Part shown: positions 42,577 through 52,355 of the stretch, piece after piece | How positions within the stretch are numbered: position 1 is the first letter of the stretch | How the letters are laid out: the number at the start of each line of letters is the position of its first letter | From: RPQJ01 sp041910015 | GTDB taxonomy: Bacteria; Pseudomonadota; Gammaproteobacteria; Steroidobacterales; Steroidobacteraceae | Length of the DNA stretch: 60,138 bases | Assembly (NCBI GenBank): GCA_041910015.1 | Contig: JAYRRR010000110.1 | Span: 1-60,138, forward strand | Direction: 5' to 3' | Notes under the pieces: model-generated | The model's database searches: none | What the model saw: only the letters and a program-made list of their open reading frames with translations | Told to the model about the DNA's origin: nothing | Made by a program: the position numbers and the translations under genes

Positions 42577-43542
42577 CTAACCGCCGACGAAATGGTCATG
42601 ACCGTGCCCCTCGATGATCTCCACGCACCCCTGGCGCAGGCACTGCACGCCATCGCCCGGCACGATGATGCCGATGCGATGGAGCGGACAGCCGGCGCGC
42701 GTCGCGATCCGCTCGAGCGACACAGCGACGTGTTCCGGCACCGTGAACAGCAGCTCGTAGTCGTCGCCGCCGTGCAGCGCGTAGTGCTCGCAGCGTGCAC
42801 GCCCGCCCTGGGCCGCAAGCGACGGCGAGATCGGCAGCGACTCGAGTTGGACGACCGCGCCGACACCGCTGGCCCGGACCAGCTTGCCGAGGTCGCCGAG
42901 CAGGCCGTCGGAGACGTCCATGGCGGCGGTGGCGAGGCCACGCAGCGCGCGACCGAGCGCAAGCCGCGGCTCAGCGTACAGGAAACGGCGCACGCACCGG
43001 TCGGGCGAATCGAACGCTGCCGCGCCAGTGCGCAGCAAGTCGAGACCCGCGGCAGCTTCGCCCGGCCAGCCGGACACGAACAGCGCATCGCCGGGCCGCG
43101 CGCCACTGCGCGTGAGCGCCTCGGCAGGCGGCACGAAGCCGAGCGCTTCGATCGTGACGACGCGAGGCCCGGCGACCGTGTCGCCACCCACGAGCGCGAC
43201 ACCGTGCTCGTCCGCCAGTCGGTAGAGACCTCGTGCGAAGCCCTCGATCCATGCTTCGTCGACATCGGGCATCGACAGCGAAAGCAGAGCCCAGGCGGGC
43301 TCGGCCCCCATCGCGGCGAGATCGCTCAGGTTGACGGCCAGCGCCTGGTGTCCGACCACTTCGGCCGGCGTCCCAGGCAGGAAGTGGCGCCCCTCGACCA
43401 GGGTATCGGTCGCCGCAACGACGGCCTGACCCGGCGGCGGCACGAGCAGGGCCGCGTCGTCGCCCACCCCGAGCAGCACGTCGCCACGACGCGCGGCGCG
43501 TGAAAAGTAGCGGGCGATGACGTCGAATTCACCGAGAGGCAC
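42577..43542 (-). CDS. thiL: Thiamine-monophosphate kinase
   Basis: Phosphorylates thiamine monophosphate to thiamine diphosphate. The 321-residue protein shows GEFDVIARYF, GVGDDAALL, ATDTLVEGRHF, VNLSDLAAMGAEP, GGDTVAGP, AMDVSDGLLGDL and HGGDDYELLF, the ordered metal/ATP blocks of the AIR-synthase-like fold. The start is a GTG at 43542, 27 bases after nusB. The nusB-thiL-pgpA order after ribH is standard in gammaproteobacteria. Confidence 0.96.
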   Translation of the reverse strand: MPLGEFDVIARYFSRAARRGDVLLGVGDDAALLVPPPGQAVVAATDTLVEGRHFLPGTPAEVVGHQALAVNLSDLAAMGAEPAWALLSLSMPDVDEAWIEGFARGLYRLADEHGVALVGGDTVAGPRVVTIEALGFVPPAEALTRSGARPGDALFVSGWPGEAAAGLDLLRTGAAAFDSPDRCVRRFLYAEPRLALGRALRGLATAAMDVSDGLLGDLGKLVRASGVGAVVQLESLPISPSLAAQGGRARCEHYALHGGDDYELLFTVPEHVAVSLERIATRAGCPLHRIGIIVPGDGVQCLRQGCVEIIEGHGHDHFVGG

Positions 43543-43569
43543 GTGCGCTCCGCGGTCAGTCGCGGCGCG

Positions 43570-44031
43570 TCAGGCGCTGCCGCGGGCCGCCGTCTGTTCC
43601 GCCGCGCGCAGGCTGCGGGCCGCGCGGTCGAGCACAGCATTGATGTACCGGTGCCCCTCCGTCGCGCCAAACTTCCTGGCAAGCTCCACGCCCTCGTTCA
43701 GTACGACGCGATACGGCACGTCGAGATGCGCCCGCAGTTCCTCCACGCCGATCAGCAGCACGGCATGCTCTACCGGGTCGAGCTGTGCGACCGGGCGGTC
43801 GAGCCATTGACCCAGCAGCGCGTCGAGTTCGCCCGCGCCATCGATGACGCCCTCCAGGAGCTGCTGGAAATACGCGGCATCGACCTCGGGGAAGCTCTCG
43901 TCGCCGGCATACTGGTTGCGCAGTTCCGCGCACGAGTGACCGGTGAGCTGCCACTGGTAGAGCGCCTGCATGGCGAGGCGCCGCGCGAGGCTGCGCGCCC
44001 GGCTCGACCGCCCGCTGCGGGGTCGCGGCAT
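43570..44031 (-). CDS. nusB: Transcription antitermination factor NusB
   Basis: RNA-binding factor that acts with NusE in rRNA antitermination complexes. The 153-residue all-helical protein has RSLARRLAMQALYQWQLTG, the central DPVEHAVLLIGVEEL block and the C-terminal VPYRVVLNEGVELARKFGATEGHRYINAVLD signature region. The ATG at 44031 lies five bases after ribH; further upstream frame is inside ribH and not used. Confidence 0.95.
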   Translation of the reverse strand: MPRPRSGRSSRARSLARRLAMQALYQWQLTGHSCAELRNQYAGDESFPEVDAAYFQQLLEGVIDGAGELDALLGQWLDRPVAQLDPVEHAVLLIGVEELRAHLDVPYRVVLNEGVELARKFGATEGHRYINAVLDRAARSLRAAEQTAARGSA

Positions 44032-44036
44032 CCGCC

Positions 44037-44513
44037 TCAGCCTGCCAGCCGGCGCAGCAGGTTCGCCAGTTCGATCGCGACCATGGCCGCATCGGCGCCC
44101 TTGTTGCCCGCCTTGGTGCCAGCGCGCTCGACCGCCTGCTCGATGTTTTCCGTGGTGAGCACGCCGAAGGCGACCGGTACGCCGGTCTCGTCGGCCACGC
44201 GTGCGAGGCCAGCCGCGCACTGGCCCGCGACGTGGTCGAAGTGCGGCGTGGCGCCGCGGATCACGCAACCCAGCGCGACGATCGCATCGGAGCGCTTCGC
44301 GAGCGCGACGCGGCGCACGACGAACGGCAGGTCGTAGGCTCCGGGCACGCGGATGACCTCGATCTGCTTTTCGCTCGCGCCATGGCGGATCAGCGCGTCG
44401 AGCGCGCCCCGCAGCAGGTTCTCGACGATCGCGTCATTGAAACGCGCCGCGACGATCGTGAACCGCAGGTCGCGTGCCAGCAGGTCGCCCTGGAGGGTGC
44501 GGACGTTGTCCAT
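44037..44513 (-). CDS. ribH: 6,7-dimethyl-8-ribityllumazine synthase
   Basis: Condenses 5-amino-6-ribitylaminouracil with dihydroxybutanone phosphate, the penultimate riboflavin step, usually as an icosahedral shell. The 158-residue product has ARFNDAIVENLL, VPGAYDLPFV, GCVIRGATPHFDHV, FGVLTTENIEQA and the C-terminal NKGADAAMVAIEL. It sits 30 bases after ribBA. Confidence 0.97.
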   Translation of the reverse strand: MDNVRTLQGDLLARDLRFTIVAARFNDAIVENLLRGALDALIRHGASEKQIEVIRVPGAYDLPFVVRRVALAKRSDAIVALGCVIRGATPHFDHVAGQCAAGLARVADETGVPVAFGVLTTENIEQAVERAGTKAGNKGADAAMVAIELANLLRRLAG

Positions 44514-44543
44514 CTTGGTGGCTGCTCCCGGTCTCGTTTTCGC

Positions 44544-45647
44544 TCAGTCCACGTACTCGGTCACTTCGAGACCGAAGGCCGACAGGCCGTGCATCTGCTT
44601 GGGCGCGCTCAGCACGCGCATGTTGCGCACGCCGAGGTCGCGCAGGATCTGCGCGCCGATGCCGTAGGTGCGCAGCACCTGCGCGCCGCGCGGCGAATTC
44701 GGCCCGTGGTGCGGCCGCGCCGTCGTGCGCACCGCCTCGGCGATGTCGAACGGACTCTCCTCGGGCCGCAGCAGTACGATGATGCCCGCGCCTTCGTGCG
44801 CGACGCGCTGCATCGCGCCGCGCAGCGACCAGCTCTGGCCTTCCTCGATCTCGCCAATCAGGTCGCGCACCGTCTCCTTGAGGTGCACGCGCACGAGCGG
44901 CGCCGTCTGCACCCGCGGATTGCCGCGCACGAGCGCGAGATGCACGGTGCTGTTGACGTGGTCCTCGTAGCAGTACAGACGGAACGGGCCGAACTCCGTG
45001 TCGATGTCGCGCTCGGCGATGCGTTCGACGGACCGCTCCTTTTCCAGCCGGTAGCGGATCAGGTCGGCGATCGTGCCGATCCTGAGGCCATGCTCGGCAG
45101 CGAACCGCTCGAGGTCCGGGCGACGCGCCATCGTGCCGTCGTCGTTCAGGATCTCGACGATCACGGCCGCGGGCTCGAGCCCGGCCAGACGCGCGAGGTC
45201 GCAGCCCGCCTCCGTATGCCCGGCCCGCGAGAGCACGCCGCCGGGTTGCGCCATCAGCGGAAAGATGTGCCCAGGCTGACGCAGGTCCTCCGGGCGCGCG
45301 GCAGAGGCGACGGCGGTGCGGATGGTGTGCGCACGATCGTAGGCCGAGATGCCGGTCGTCACGCCCTCGGCCGCCTCGATCGAGACTGTGAAGGCGGTAC
45401 GCAGATCGAGGTCGGCGTCGCTGACCATCAGCGGCAGTCGCAACTGGCGGCAGCGGTCGCGGGTCAGCGTCAGGCAGATCAGGCCGCGGCCGTAGCGCGC
45501 CATGAAGTTGACGTCCTCGGGCCGGACCATCGTCGCGGCCATGATGAGGTCACCTTCGTTCTCGCGGTCTTCGTCATCCATGATCACGACCATCCGGCCG
45601 CGGCGGATGTCGTCGAGAATCTCGTCGATGGAGTTCAGTGAACCCAT
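44544..45647 (-). CDS. ribBA: 3,4-dihydroxy-2-butanone-4-phosphate synthase with a degenerate GTP cyclohydrolase II domain
   Basis: Makes the four-carbon unit of riboflavin from ribulose-5-phosphate. The 367-residue protein has an N-terminal RibB domain with DDEDRENEGDL, ARYGRGLICL, TGISAYDRA, HIFPL and GHTEAGCDLARLAG. The C-terminal RibA-like half keeps the fold length, but where GTP cyclohydrolase II has its three zinc cysteines (SECLTGD...CDCG region) the sequence reads VRVHLKETVRDLIGE without Cys, so it should not hydrolyse GTP. The ATG at 45647 is preferred (MGSLNSIDEIL) over a GTG at 45659. Confidence 0.93.
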   Translation of the reverse strand: MGSLNSIDEILDDIRRGRMVVIMDDEDRENEGDLIMAATMVRPEDVNFMARYGRGLICLTLTRDRCRQLRLPLMVSDADLDLRTAFTVSIEAAEGVTTGISAYDRAHTIRTAVASAARPEDLRQPGHIFPLMAQPGGVLSRAGHTEAGCDLARLAGLEPAAVIVEILNDDGTMARRPDLERFAAEHGLRIGTIADLIRYRLEKERSVERIAERDIDTEFGPFRLYCYEDHVNSTVHLALVRGNPRVQTAPLVRVHLKETVRDLIGEIEEGQSWSLRGAMQRVAHEGAGIIVLLRPEESPFDIAEAVRTTARPHHGPNSPRGAQVLRTYGIGAQILRDLGVRNMRVLSAPKQMHGLSAFGLEVTEYVD

Positions 45648-45742
45648 GATAAAAAGCACTCAACCGTTTGATTAATAATAAATAATTGCTGACGAAAAAT
45701 CCGGCTGGCTTCGACCCCTGCGGCGCGCAGTCTAGCAGGGCG
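45648..45742 (-). promoter_or_regulatory. AT-rich spacer before ribBA, possible internal promoter
   Basis: The 95 bases between ribE and ribBA contain a stretch of A/T runs (45661-45700, minus strand ATTTATTATTAATC) that stands out in this GC-rich genome. Several overlapping -10-like hexamers (TATTAT at 45689-45684) occur, but no well-spaced -35. The conserved core of an FMN riboswitch is not recognisable. Confidence 0.35.
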
Positions 45743-46339
45743 TCAGTCGCCGGGATGCAGCATGCGTTCGACATAGCGGGCGATGATGTCGACTTCGAGG
45801 TTGACGCGGCTCCCCGGCTGCAGTCGCCCAAGCGTGGTGACCTCGAGCGTGTGCGGCACGAGGTTCACGTCGAAGTGGTCCCCGGTGACGCCATTGACCG
45901 TCAGGCTGGCCCCGTCGATGCAGATCGAGCCCTTGCGCGCGACATAACGCGCCAGTTCGGGCGGCACGCGAAACTCCATGCGCACCGACCTGGCGTCCTC
46001 CTTGCGCGACACGACTTCGCCGACGCCGTCGACATGCCCGGTCACGTAATGGCCGCCGAGCGCCTGCCCGGCGAGCAGCGCCTTCTCGAGGTTGACGCGG
46101 GACCCGACCAGCCAGTCGCCGAGCGTCGTGAGCGAGAGCGTCTCGCGCGAGACGTCGGCATCGAAGCTGCCGGCGTCGAACCGCGTGGCCGTGAGACACA
46201 CGCCCGCCACGGCGATGCTGCCGCCGAGTTCGATGCCCGCGAGCGACACGCCCCCGGTGTCGATGACGATTGTGACGTCGCCGCCGCGCGGCGTAAGCGC
46301 GCGTACGGTGCCGACGCCCTGGACGATTCCGGTGAACAT
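45743..46339 (-). CDS. ribE: Riboflavin synthase subunit alpha
   Basis: Dismutates two lumazine molecules to riboflavin. The 198-residue protein shows the two internally repeated barrels: MFTGIVQGVGTV with VAGVCLTAT in the first, and GHVDGVGEV with DGASLTVNGV in the second. The start ATG overlaps the ribD stop by one base (ATGA). It lacks upstream family extension, so the start is firm. Confidence 0.96.
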   Translation of the reverse strand: MFTGIVQGVGTVRALTPRGGDVTIVIDTGGVSLAGIELGGSIAVAGVCLTATRFDAGSFDADVSRETLSLTTLGDWLVGSRVNLEKALLAGQALGGHYVTGHVDGVGEVVSRKEDARSVRMEFRVPPELARYVARKGSICIDGASLTVNGVTGDHFDVNLVPHTLEVTTLGRLQPGSRVNLEVDIIARYVERMLHPGD

Positions 46340-47499
46340 CAGGCCTGGATCTCCCGGGGACGCAGCGTGAGCCGCAGGTCGGCGCCGACGCTGCGCACGT
46401 CATGGAAACGATGGACGACCCGCTCCGCCAGCGAGGGCAGCGGCTGCGGCAATTCGAATGAGGGTCGTGCGGTGTCGCCGAGCACCGTCGGCGCGACATA
46501 GACGACGATTTCGTCGGCGAGCCCGGCGGCGGCGAAGCTGCCCGCGAGACGCGCGCCCGCCTCGACCAGCACTTCGTTGACTTCGCGGGCGACGAGACGT
46601 CGCAGCACCTCCTCCGGAGGCAGGCGGCCAGCCGCATCCGTCGGCAGCACCTCGATCGCGAGTTGTTCTCCGATGCCGATGCCCTGCGCCTGCAACCCGG
46701 CGAGTCCGCGTGCGCTGGTCAGCACGAGCGTGTCGATCCCGTCGCTCGCGAGCCTGGACGCGCGCGGCAACCGCCCGTTCGCGTCGCAGACGACGCGCAG
46801 CGGCTGACGCCCACGCATGTCGATGCCGGACGCCCGCACGGTCAACGCCGGATCGTCGGCGAGCACCGTGCCGATGCCGGTCAGCACGGCTCCGGCACGT
46901 GCCCGCAATCGTTGCACGTCGGCCCGTGCCTCGGCCCCGGTGATCCACTGGCTCGAACCGTCGGCGAGCGCCGTGCGCCCGTCGAGACTCGCGCCGAGCT
47001 TGAGCGTCACCCACGGTCGTCCGCGCGACATCCTCGACACGAAGCCGCGATTGAGTTCCGACGCCTCGTCGCCGAGCAGGCCGACCAGCACTTCGACGCC
47101 GGAATCGACCAGCCCGCGCACGCCCGCGCCGGCCACTTTCGGGTTGGGGTCTTCCATCGCGACCACCACACGTCGCACGCCCGACTGGCGCAAGGCATCG
47201 ATGCAGGGTGGCGTGCGGCCGAAATGCGCGCACGGCTCGAGCGTGACGTAGGCCGTGCCGCCGCGCTCGCGGCCGCTCGACTGGCGCAGCGCCAGCACTT
47301 CGGCGTGTGGCTCGCCAGCGCGCGCGTGCCAGCCTTCGCCCACGACCTGCCCCGCCGCGTCGAGCAGCACACAGCCGACGCTGGGATTCGGCGGCGTCGA
47401 CCAGAGTCCGCGGGCCGCCAGTTGCAGCGCCCGCGCCATGTGCGTGTGGTCCCCCGCGGAAAATGTCGGTGCAGCGTGCACGGCCCGGGTGTCCTTCAC
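46339..47499 (-). CDS. ribD: Bifunctional pyrimidine deaminase/reductase of riboflavin synthesis
   Basis: Deaminates and then reduces the pyrimidine intermediate after GTP ring opening. The 386-residue protein has the zinc deaminase motifs H65-A-E67 and PCAHFGRTPPC (C90, C99). The NADPH-dependent reductase domain has KLGASLDGRTA, SSQWITGAEAR and VEAGARLAGSF. The GTG at 47499 overlaps the nrdR stop (GTGA) and is chosen on that basis. About 20 residues before the conserved deaminase start leave some doubt. Confidence 0.93.
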   Translation of the reverse strand: MKDTRAVHAAPTFSAGDHTHMARALQLAARGLWSTPPNPSVGCVLLDAAGQVVGEGWHARAGEPHAEVLALRQSSGRERGGTAYVTLEPCAHFGRTPPCIDALRQSGVRRVVVAMEDPNPKVAGAGVRGLVDSGVEVLVGLLGDEASELNRGFVSRMSRGRPWVTLKLGASLDGRTALADGSSQWITGAEARADVQRLRARAGAVLTGIGTVLADDPALTVRASGIDMRGRQPLRVVCDANGRLPRASRLASDGIDTLVLTSARGLAGLQAQGIGIGEQLAIEVLPTDAAGRLPPEEVLRRLVAREVNEVLVEAGARLAGSFAAAGLADEIVVYVAPTVLGDTARPSFELPQPLPSLAERVVHRFHDVRSVGADLRLTLRPREIQA

Positions 47500-48077
47500 T
47501 TCCGGCCCTGGCCCGGATGAGTCGTCGCGCCACCCCCGCTGGTCGGGCGTCCCGTCGCGCCCTTCTCCGGCGCACCATCGCCCGCCGACCACAGCGCGAG
47601 CTGCGCGTCCTCGACGGAACGCGGCCGGCGATGGCGCAGCTTCTCGATTTCCTCGCGGAAGGCATCGACATCCTGGAAGCTGCGATAGACCGAGGCAAAG
47701 CGCACGTAGGCGACTTCGTCGAGCTGGTGCAGTTCATCCATGACCAGTTCGCCGATCAGACGCGCGGGCACTTCGCGTTCGCCGAGCGTACGCAGCTTGT
47801 GGCAGACGTGGCTCACGGCCGCGTCGACGGCCTCGCTGGCGACGGGGCGCTTTTCCAGCGCCTTCGTCATGCCGGAGCGAAGCTTCGCTTCGTCGAACGG
47901 TTCGCGCGTCGCGTCGCTCTTCACGACGCGCGGCATGACCAGCTCCGCCGACTCGAACGTCGTGAAGCGTTCGCCGCAGCGCAGGCACTCGCGGCGCCGA
48001 CGCACCTGCTGCCCCTCGGCCGAGAGGCGCGAGTCGATGACCTTGGTCTCCTCGAAAGCGCAGAACGGGCAATACAC
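47496..48077 (-). CDS. nrdR: Transcriptional repressor NrdR
   Basis: Zinc-ribbon/ATP-cone repressor of ribonucleotide reductase genes. The 193-residue product begins with CPFC...CLRC zinc ligands and VIDSRLSAEGQQVRRRRECLRC, followed by the ATP-cone. The conserved part ends near EIEKLRHR, after which about 40 residues of low-complexity Gly/Ala/Pro-rich tail extend beyond the usual 150-160 residues. The start is a GTG at 48077 with GGAG nine bases upstream, giving the normal VYCPFC beginning. It lies between glyA and ribD, a common position. Confidence 0.94.
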   Translation of the reverse strand: MYCPFCAFEETKVIDSRLSAEGQQVRRRRECLRCGERFTTFESAELVMPRVVKSDATREPFDEAKLRSGMTKALEKRPVASEAVDAAVSHVCHKLRTLGEREVPARLIGELVMDELHQLDEVAYVRFASVYRSFQDVDAFREEIEKLRHRRPRSVEDAQLALWSAGDGAPEKGATGRPTSGGGATTHPGQGRK

Positions 48078-48109
48078 CTTGCCTTCTCCGCCGGTCGGGC
48101 GCGCGAGCC

Positions 48110-49372
48110 TCAGCGCGCCGTGCCGTACGCCGGAAAGCGCCGGCAGACCTCCAGGACCTTCGCCCGCGTCGCCGCGATCACGGCTTCGTCGTTCGGCTGC
48201 TCGAGCACGTCCGAGATCCAGTGCGCGAGCCGGTGCACGTCCGCCTCCCCGAAGCCGCGCGTCGTCACCGCCGGCGTGCCGATACGGATGCCGCTCGTCA
48301 CCATCGGCGGACGCGGATCGTTCGGCACCGAATTCTTGTTCACCGTGATGTGCGCGCGTCCGAGCGCTGCATCGGCCTCCTTGCCCGTCACGTGACGATC
48401 GCTCAGGTCGACGAGGAACAGGTGGTTGTCGGTGCCGCCCGAAACGATGCGGATGCCGCGCTCCTGGAAACCCCTGACCATCGCGCGCGCGTTGGCGACC
48501 ACCTGCTTCTGGTAGTCGACGAACCCGGGCTGCAGCGCCTCGAGGAACGCGACGGCCTTGGCCGCGATGACGTGCATCAGCGGGCCGCCCTGCGTGCCGG
48601 GGAAGATCATCGAATTGAGCTTCTTCGCGATCTCCTCGTTCTCGCGCGCGAGGATCATCCCGCCGCGCGGGCCGCGCAGCGTCTTGTGTGTCGTCGTCGT
48701 CACCACATCGGCGTACGGCACCGGGTTCGGGTAGACGCCCGCCGCGACCAGGCCCGCGACGTGCGCCATGTCGACGAGGAAGTACGCGCCCACCGCGTCG
48801 GCGATCGCCCGGAAGCGGTCGTACTTCAGCACGCGCGAATAGGCAGAGAAGCCCGCGATGATCAGCTTCGGCCTGTGCTCGTGCGCAAGGCGCTCCACCT
48901 GCGCGTAGTCGATTTCGCCGGTCGACGGGTCGAGCCCGTACTGAACGGCGTCGAAGAGCTTGCCGGAAAAATTGACCTTGGCGCCGTGCGTGAGATGACC
49001 GCCGTGATCCAGGCTCATGCCGAGCAGCGTGTCGCCCGGCTTCAACAGCGCGAAGTAGGCGGCGGCGTTGGCCTGCGACCCGGAATGCGCCTGCACGTTG
49101 GCAAACGCGGCGCCGAACAGCTTTTTCGCGCGGTCGATCGCGAGCTGCTCCGCGACGTCGACGTACTCGCACCCGCCGTAGTAGCGCTTGCCGGGATAGC
49201 CCTCGGCGTACTTGTTCGTGAGCACGGAGCCCTGTGCCTCGAGGACGCGCGGGCTCGCGTAGTTCTCGGAAGCGATCAGTTCGATGTGGTCTTCCTGGCG
49301 GACGCGCTCGTGCTCGAGCGCCGCCGCGAGCTCCGGGTCGAATCCGGCAATGGTCTGGCTGGCGGGGAACAT
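48110..49372 (-). CDS. glyA: Serine hydroxymethyltransferase
   Basis: PLP enzyme that interconverts serine and glycine and loads one-carbon units on tetrahydrofolate. The 420-residue protein has IELIASENYAS, NKYAEGYPGKRYYGGC, HSGSQANAAAYFALL, and the PLP lysine K230 in TTTTHKTLRGPRGG. The ATG at 49372 has GGAG upstream and gives the usual length. Upstream lie a -10-like TACAAT and two strong inverted repeats. It heads the glyA-nrdR-rib-nusB-thiL-pgpA-kinase operon. Confidence 0.96.
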   Translation of the reverse strand: MFPASQTIAGFDPELAAALEHERVRQEDHIELIASENYASPRVLEAQGSVLTNKYAEGYPGKRYYGGCEYVDVAEQLAIDRAKKLFGAAFANVQAHSGSQANAAAYFALLKPGDTLLGMSLDHGGHLTHGAKVNFSGKLFDAVQYGLDPSTGEIDYAQVERLAHEHRPKLIIAGFSAYSRVLKYDRFRAIADAVGAYFLVDMAHVAGLVAAGVYPNPVPYADVVTTTTHKTLRGPRGGMILARENEEIAKKLNSMIFPGTQGGPLMHVIAAKAVAFLEALQPGFVDYQKQVVANARAMVRGFQERGIRIVSGGTDNHLFLVDLSDRHVTGKEADAALGRAHITVNKNSVPNDPRPPMVTSGIRIGTPAVTTRGFGEADVHRLAHWISDVLEQPNDEAVIAATRAKVLEVCRRFPAYGTAR

Positions 49373-49397
49373 GCGATCTCCACGGTCGGGAACGGGC

Positions 49398-49403
49398 AAT
49401 TGT
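49398..49403 (-). promoter_or_regulatory. Putative -10 element of the glyA operon
   Basis: TACAAT on the minus strand (five of six matches) lies 25 bases before the glyA ATG. No -35 hexamer with a good match is seen at 16-18 bases, so the assignment is tentative. Confidence 0.35.
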
Positions 49404-49435
49404 AGCCGATGCGCCCGGGATGGCCTTCGGTTCGC

Positions 49436-49472
49436 TGGCAGACCTGCCTTCACTGACAGGCTCGATCTGCCA
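49436..49472. repeat. Inverted repeat between acuC-like gene and glyA
   Basis: TGGCAGA (49436-49442) and TCTGCCA (49466-49472) pair perfectly. Just inside them CCTG (49443-49446) and CAGG (49457-49460) pair as well, giving an eleven-pair stem with a five-base bulge and a ten-base loop. It lies upstream of the candidate glyA promoter on the minus strand and so more likely ends the acuC-like transcript than forms part of the glyA leader. Confidence 0.5.
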
Positions 49473-49483
49473 GGCACGTCCGG

Positions 49484-49499
49484 CGCAAGGCGCCTTGCG
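49484..49499. repeat. 16-bp perfect palindrome upstream of glyA
   Basis: CGCAAGGCGCCTTGCG is a self-complementary 16-mer, 12 bases from the longer inverted repeat. A palindrome without a spacer suits a dimeric DNA-binding protein. The site lies in the 194-base gap between the deacetylase gene and glyA, which contains no reading frame worth reporting. Confidence 0.5.
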
Positions 49500-49566
49500 G
49501 GGTTGCATCCAGGGACGACGCGCAGGGGCGCAAACCAGGCGTCGGCGAGGAGCAGAAGGCGCGAAC

Positions 49567-50535
49567 CTAAACGTTCGCCGCAACGAACGCCTCGACCACG
49601 CGCGTCCAGGCGCGAGCGAGGTTCTGGCGGTTGTACCCGCCCCCGCCCATGCCGAGCACGCGCCCGTGCCCGAGTTCGTCGGCGATGCGGCACACCGCAG
49701 CGGCCGCGTAGGCATGCGCCTCCTCGCTGAATGCGAGGTGCGTGATCGGGTCGCCCTCGAGGCTGTCCGCGCCGCATTGGAGCAGGATGAACTCGGGGCG
49801 CGTTTCGAGCAGGTATTCCTCGACCTGCCGCCAGGCCCGGTGGAAGTCCGCGTCGGTCGCGCCGGGCGGCAGCGGCAGGTTCAGCTTCGTCCCTTGCGCC
49901 GGGCCGGCGCCCGTCTCCGCGGCCGAGCCCGTGCCGGGATACAGGTGTCGCCCATCCTCGTGGATGTCCGCGAACAGCACGTCCGGGTCCGATTCGAAAG
50001 CGTAGAAGACCCCGTCGCCGTGGTGGGCGTCGATGTCCACGTAGGCGATGCGCCGCAGCCCGTGCCGGCGCCGGAGCGCCTCGACGGCGACGCCGCAGTC
50101 GTTGAAGACGCAAAAGCCCGCTGCACGCGTGCGCGCCGCGTGGTGCAGGCCTCCGATCGGTATGAAGGCGCGTCGCGCCCGGCCCTGCACGATCTCCTCG
50201 ATCGCGAGCAGCGTGCCACCGACGACGAAGCTCGAGGCCTCGTAGATGCCCTTGGCTGCCGGTGTGTCGCCGCCGTCGAGATAACCGCGGCCCTCGGCGG
50301 ACTTCTGGATCACCACCTCGACATATTCCGGATGGTGGAAAGTCTCGAGTTCCGCGCGCTCGGCGATGCGCGGTTCGACGATGCGCAGCTCCGGGTAGGC
50401 ACGGCTGCGCCGCACCTCGCGCAGGAAGGCCTCCTGTCGGTCGGGCCCGAACGGATGGCCGTCGCCGAAGCCGTAGCGCGACAAGCCGTCGCTGGCCACC
50501 AGAACGACGGGCGGCTGGGAGCTGGACTGCGTCAT
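49567..50535 (-). CDS. Histone-deacetylase family (AcuC/acetylpolyamine amidohydrolase-like) hydrolase
   Basis: Zinc-dependent deacetylase of the arginase/HDAC fold, 322 residues. The catalytic pair is H131-H132 (GLHHA). The zinc ligands are in DIDAHHGDG (D169, H171) and GADSLEGDP (D257), and GMGGGGYN provides the transition-state Tyr. Bacterial members deacetylate acetyl-CoA synthetase (AcuC), acetylpolyamines or other small amides; the substrate here is not determined. It is divergent from ettA (152-base gap) and upstream of glyA on the same strand. Confidence 0.87.
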   Translation of the reverse strand: MTQSSSQPPVVLVASDGLSRYGFGDGHPFGPDRQEAFLREVRRSRAYPELRIVEPRIAERAELETFHHPEYVEVVIQKSAEGRGYLDGGDTPAAKGIYEASSFVVGGTLLAIEEIVQGRARRAFIPIGGLHHAARTRAAGFCVFNDCGVAVEALRRRHGLRRIAYVDIDAHHGDGVFYAFESDPDVLFADIHEDGRHLYPGTGSAAETGAGPAQGTKLNLPLPPGATDADFHRAWRQVEEYLLETRPEFILLQCGADSLEGDPITHLAFSEEAHAYAAAAVCRIADELGHGRVLGMGGGGYNRQNLARAWTRVVEAFVAANV

Positions 50536-50687
50536 CGTCTCGGGACCGTGCCGGATCCGACCCGTGGGGGCACCGCCGCCGAGCCTAACAGCCCGGCCGG
50601 CGGCGCGGTAGCGTCCGCGGGGCCCGATGACCGATAATTGTCGGCCTTTTTTGCCCAGCCGTCGTACCCGAGCGCACCCTTCCAGCC

Positions 50688-52347
<1,660 letters not shown>

Positions 52348-52355
<8 letters not shown>

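Noticed and set aside
42512..42577. Longer pgpA start at the GTG touching the thiL stop
   Set aside because: It adds 22 Arg/Pro-rich residues absent from the family; the ATG at 42511 gives the usual length. Kept as an alternative only.
45648..45742. Possible FMN riboswitch before ribBA
   Set aside because: The spacer is under 100 bases and AT-rich, and the conserved riboswitch core is not present.
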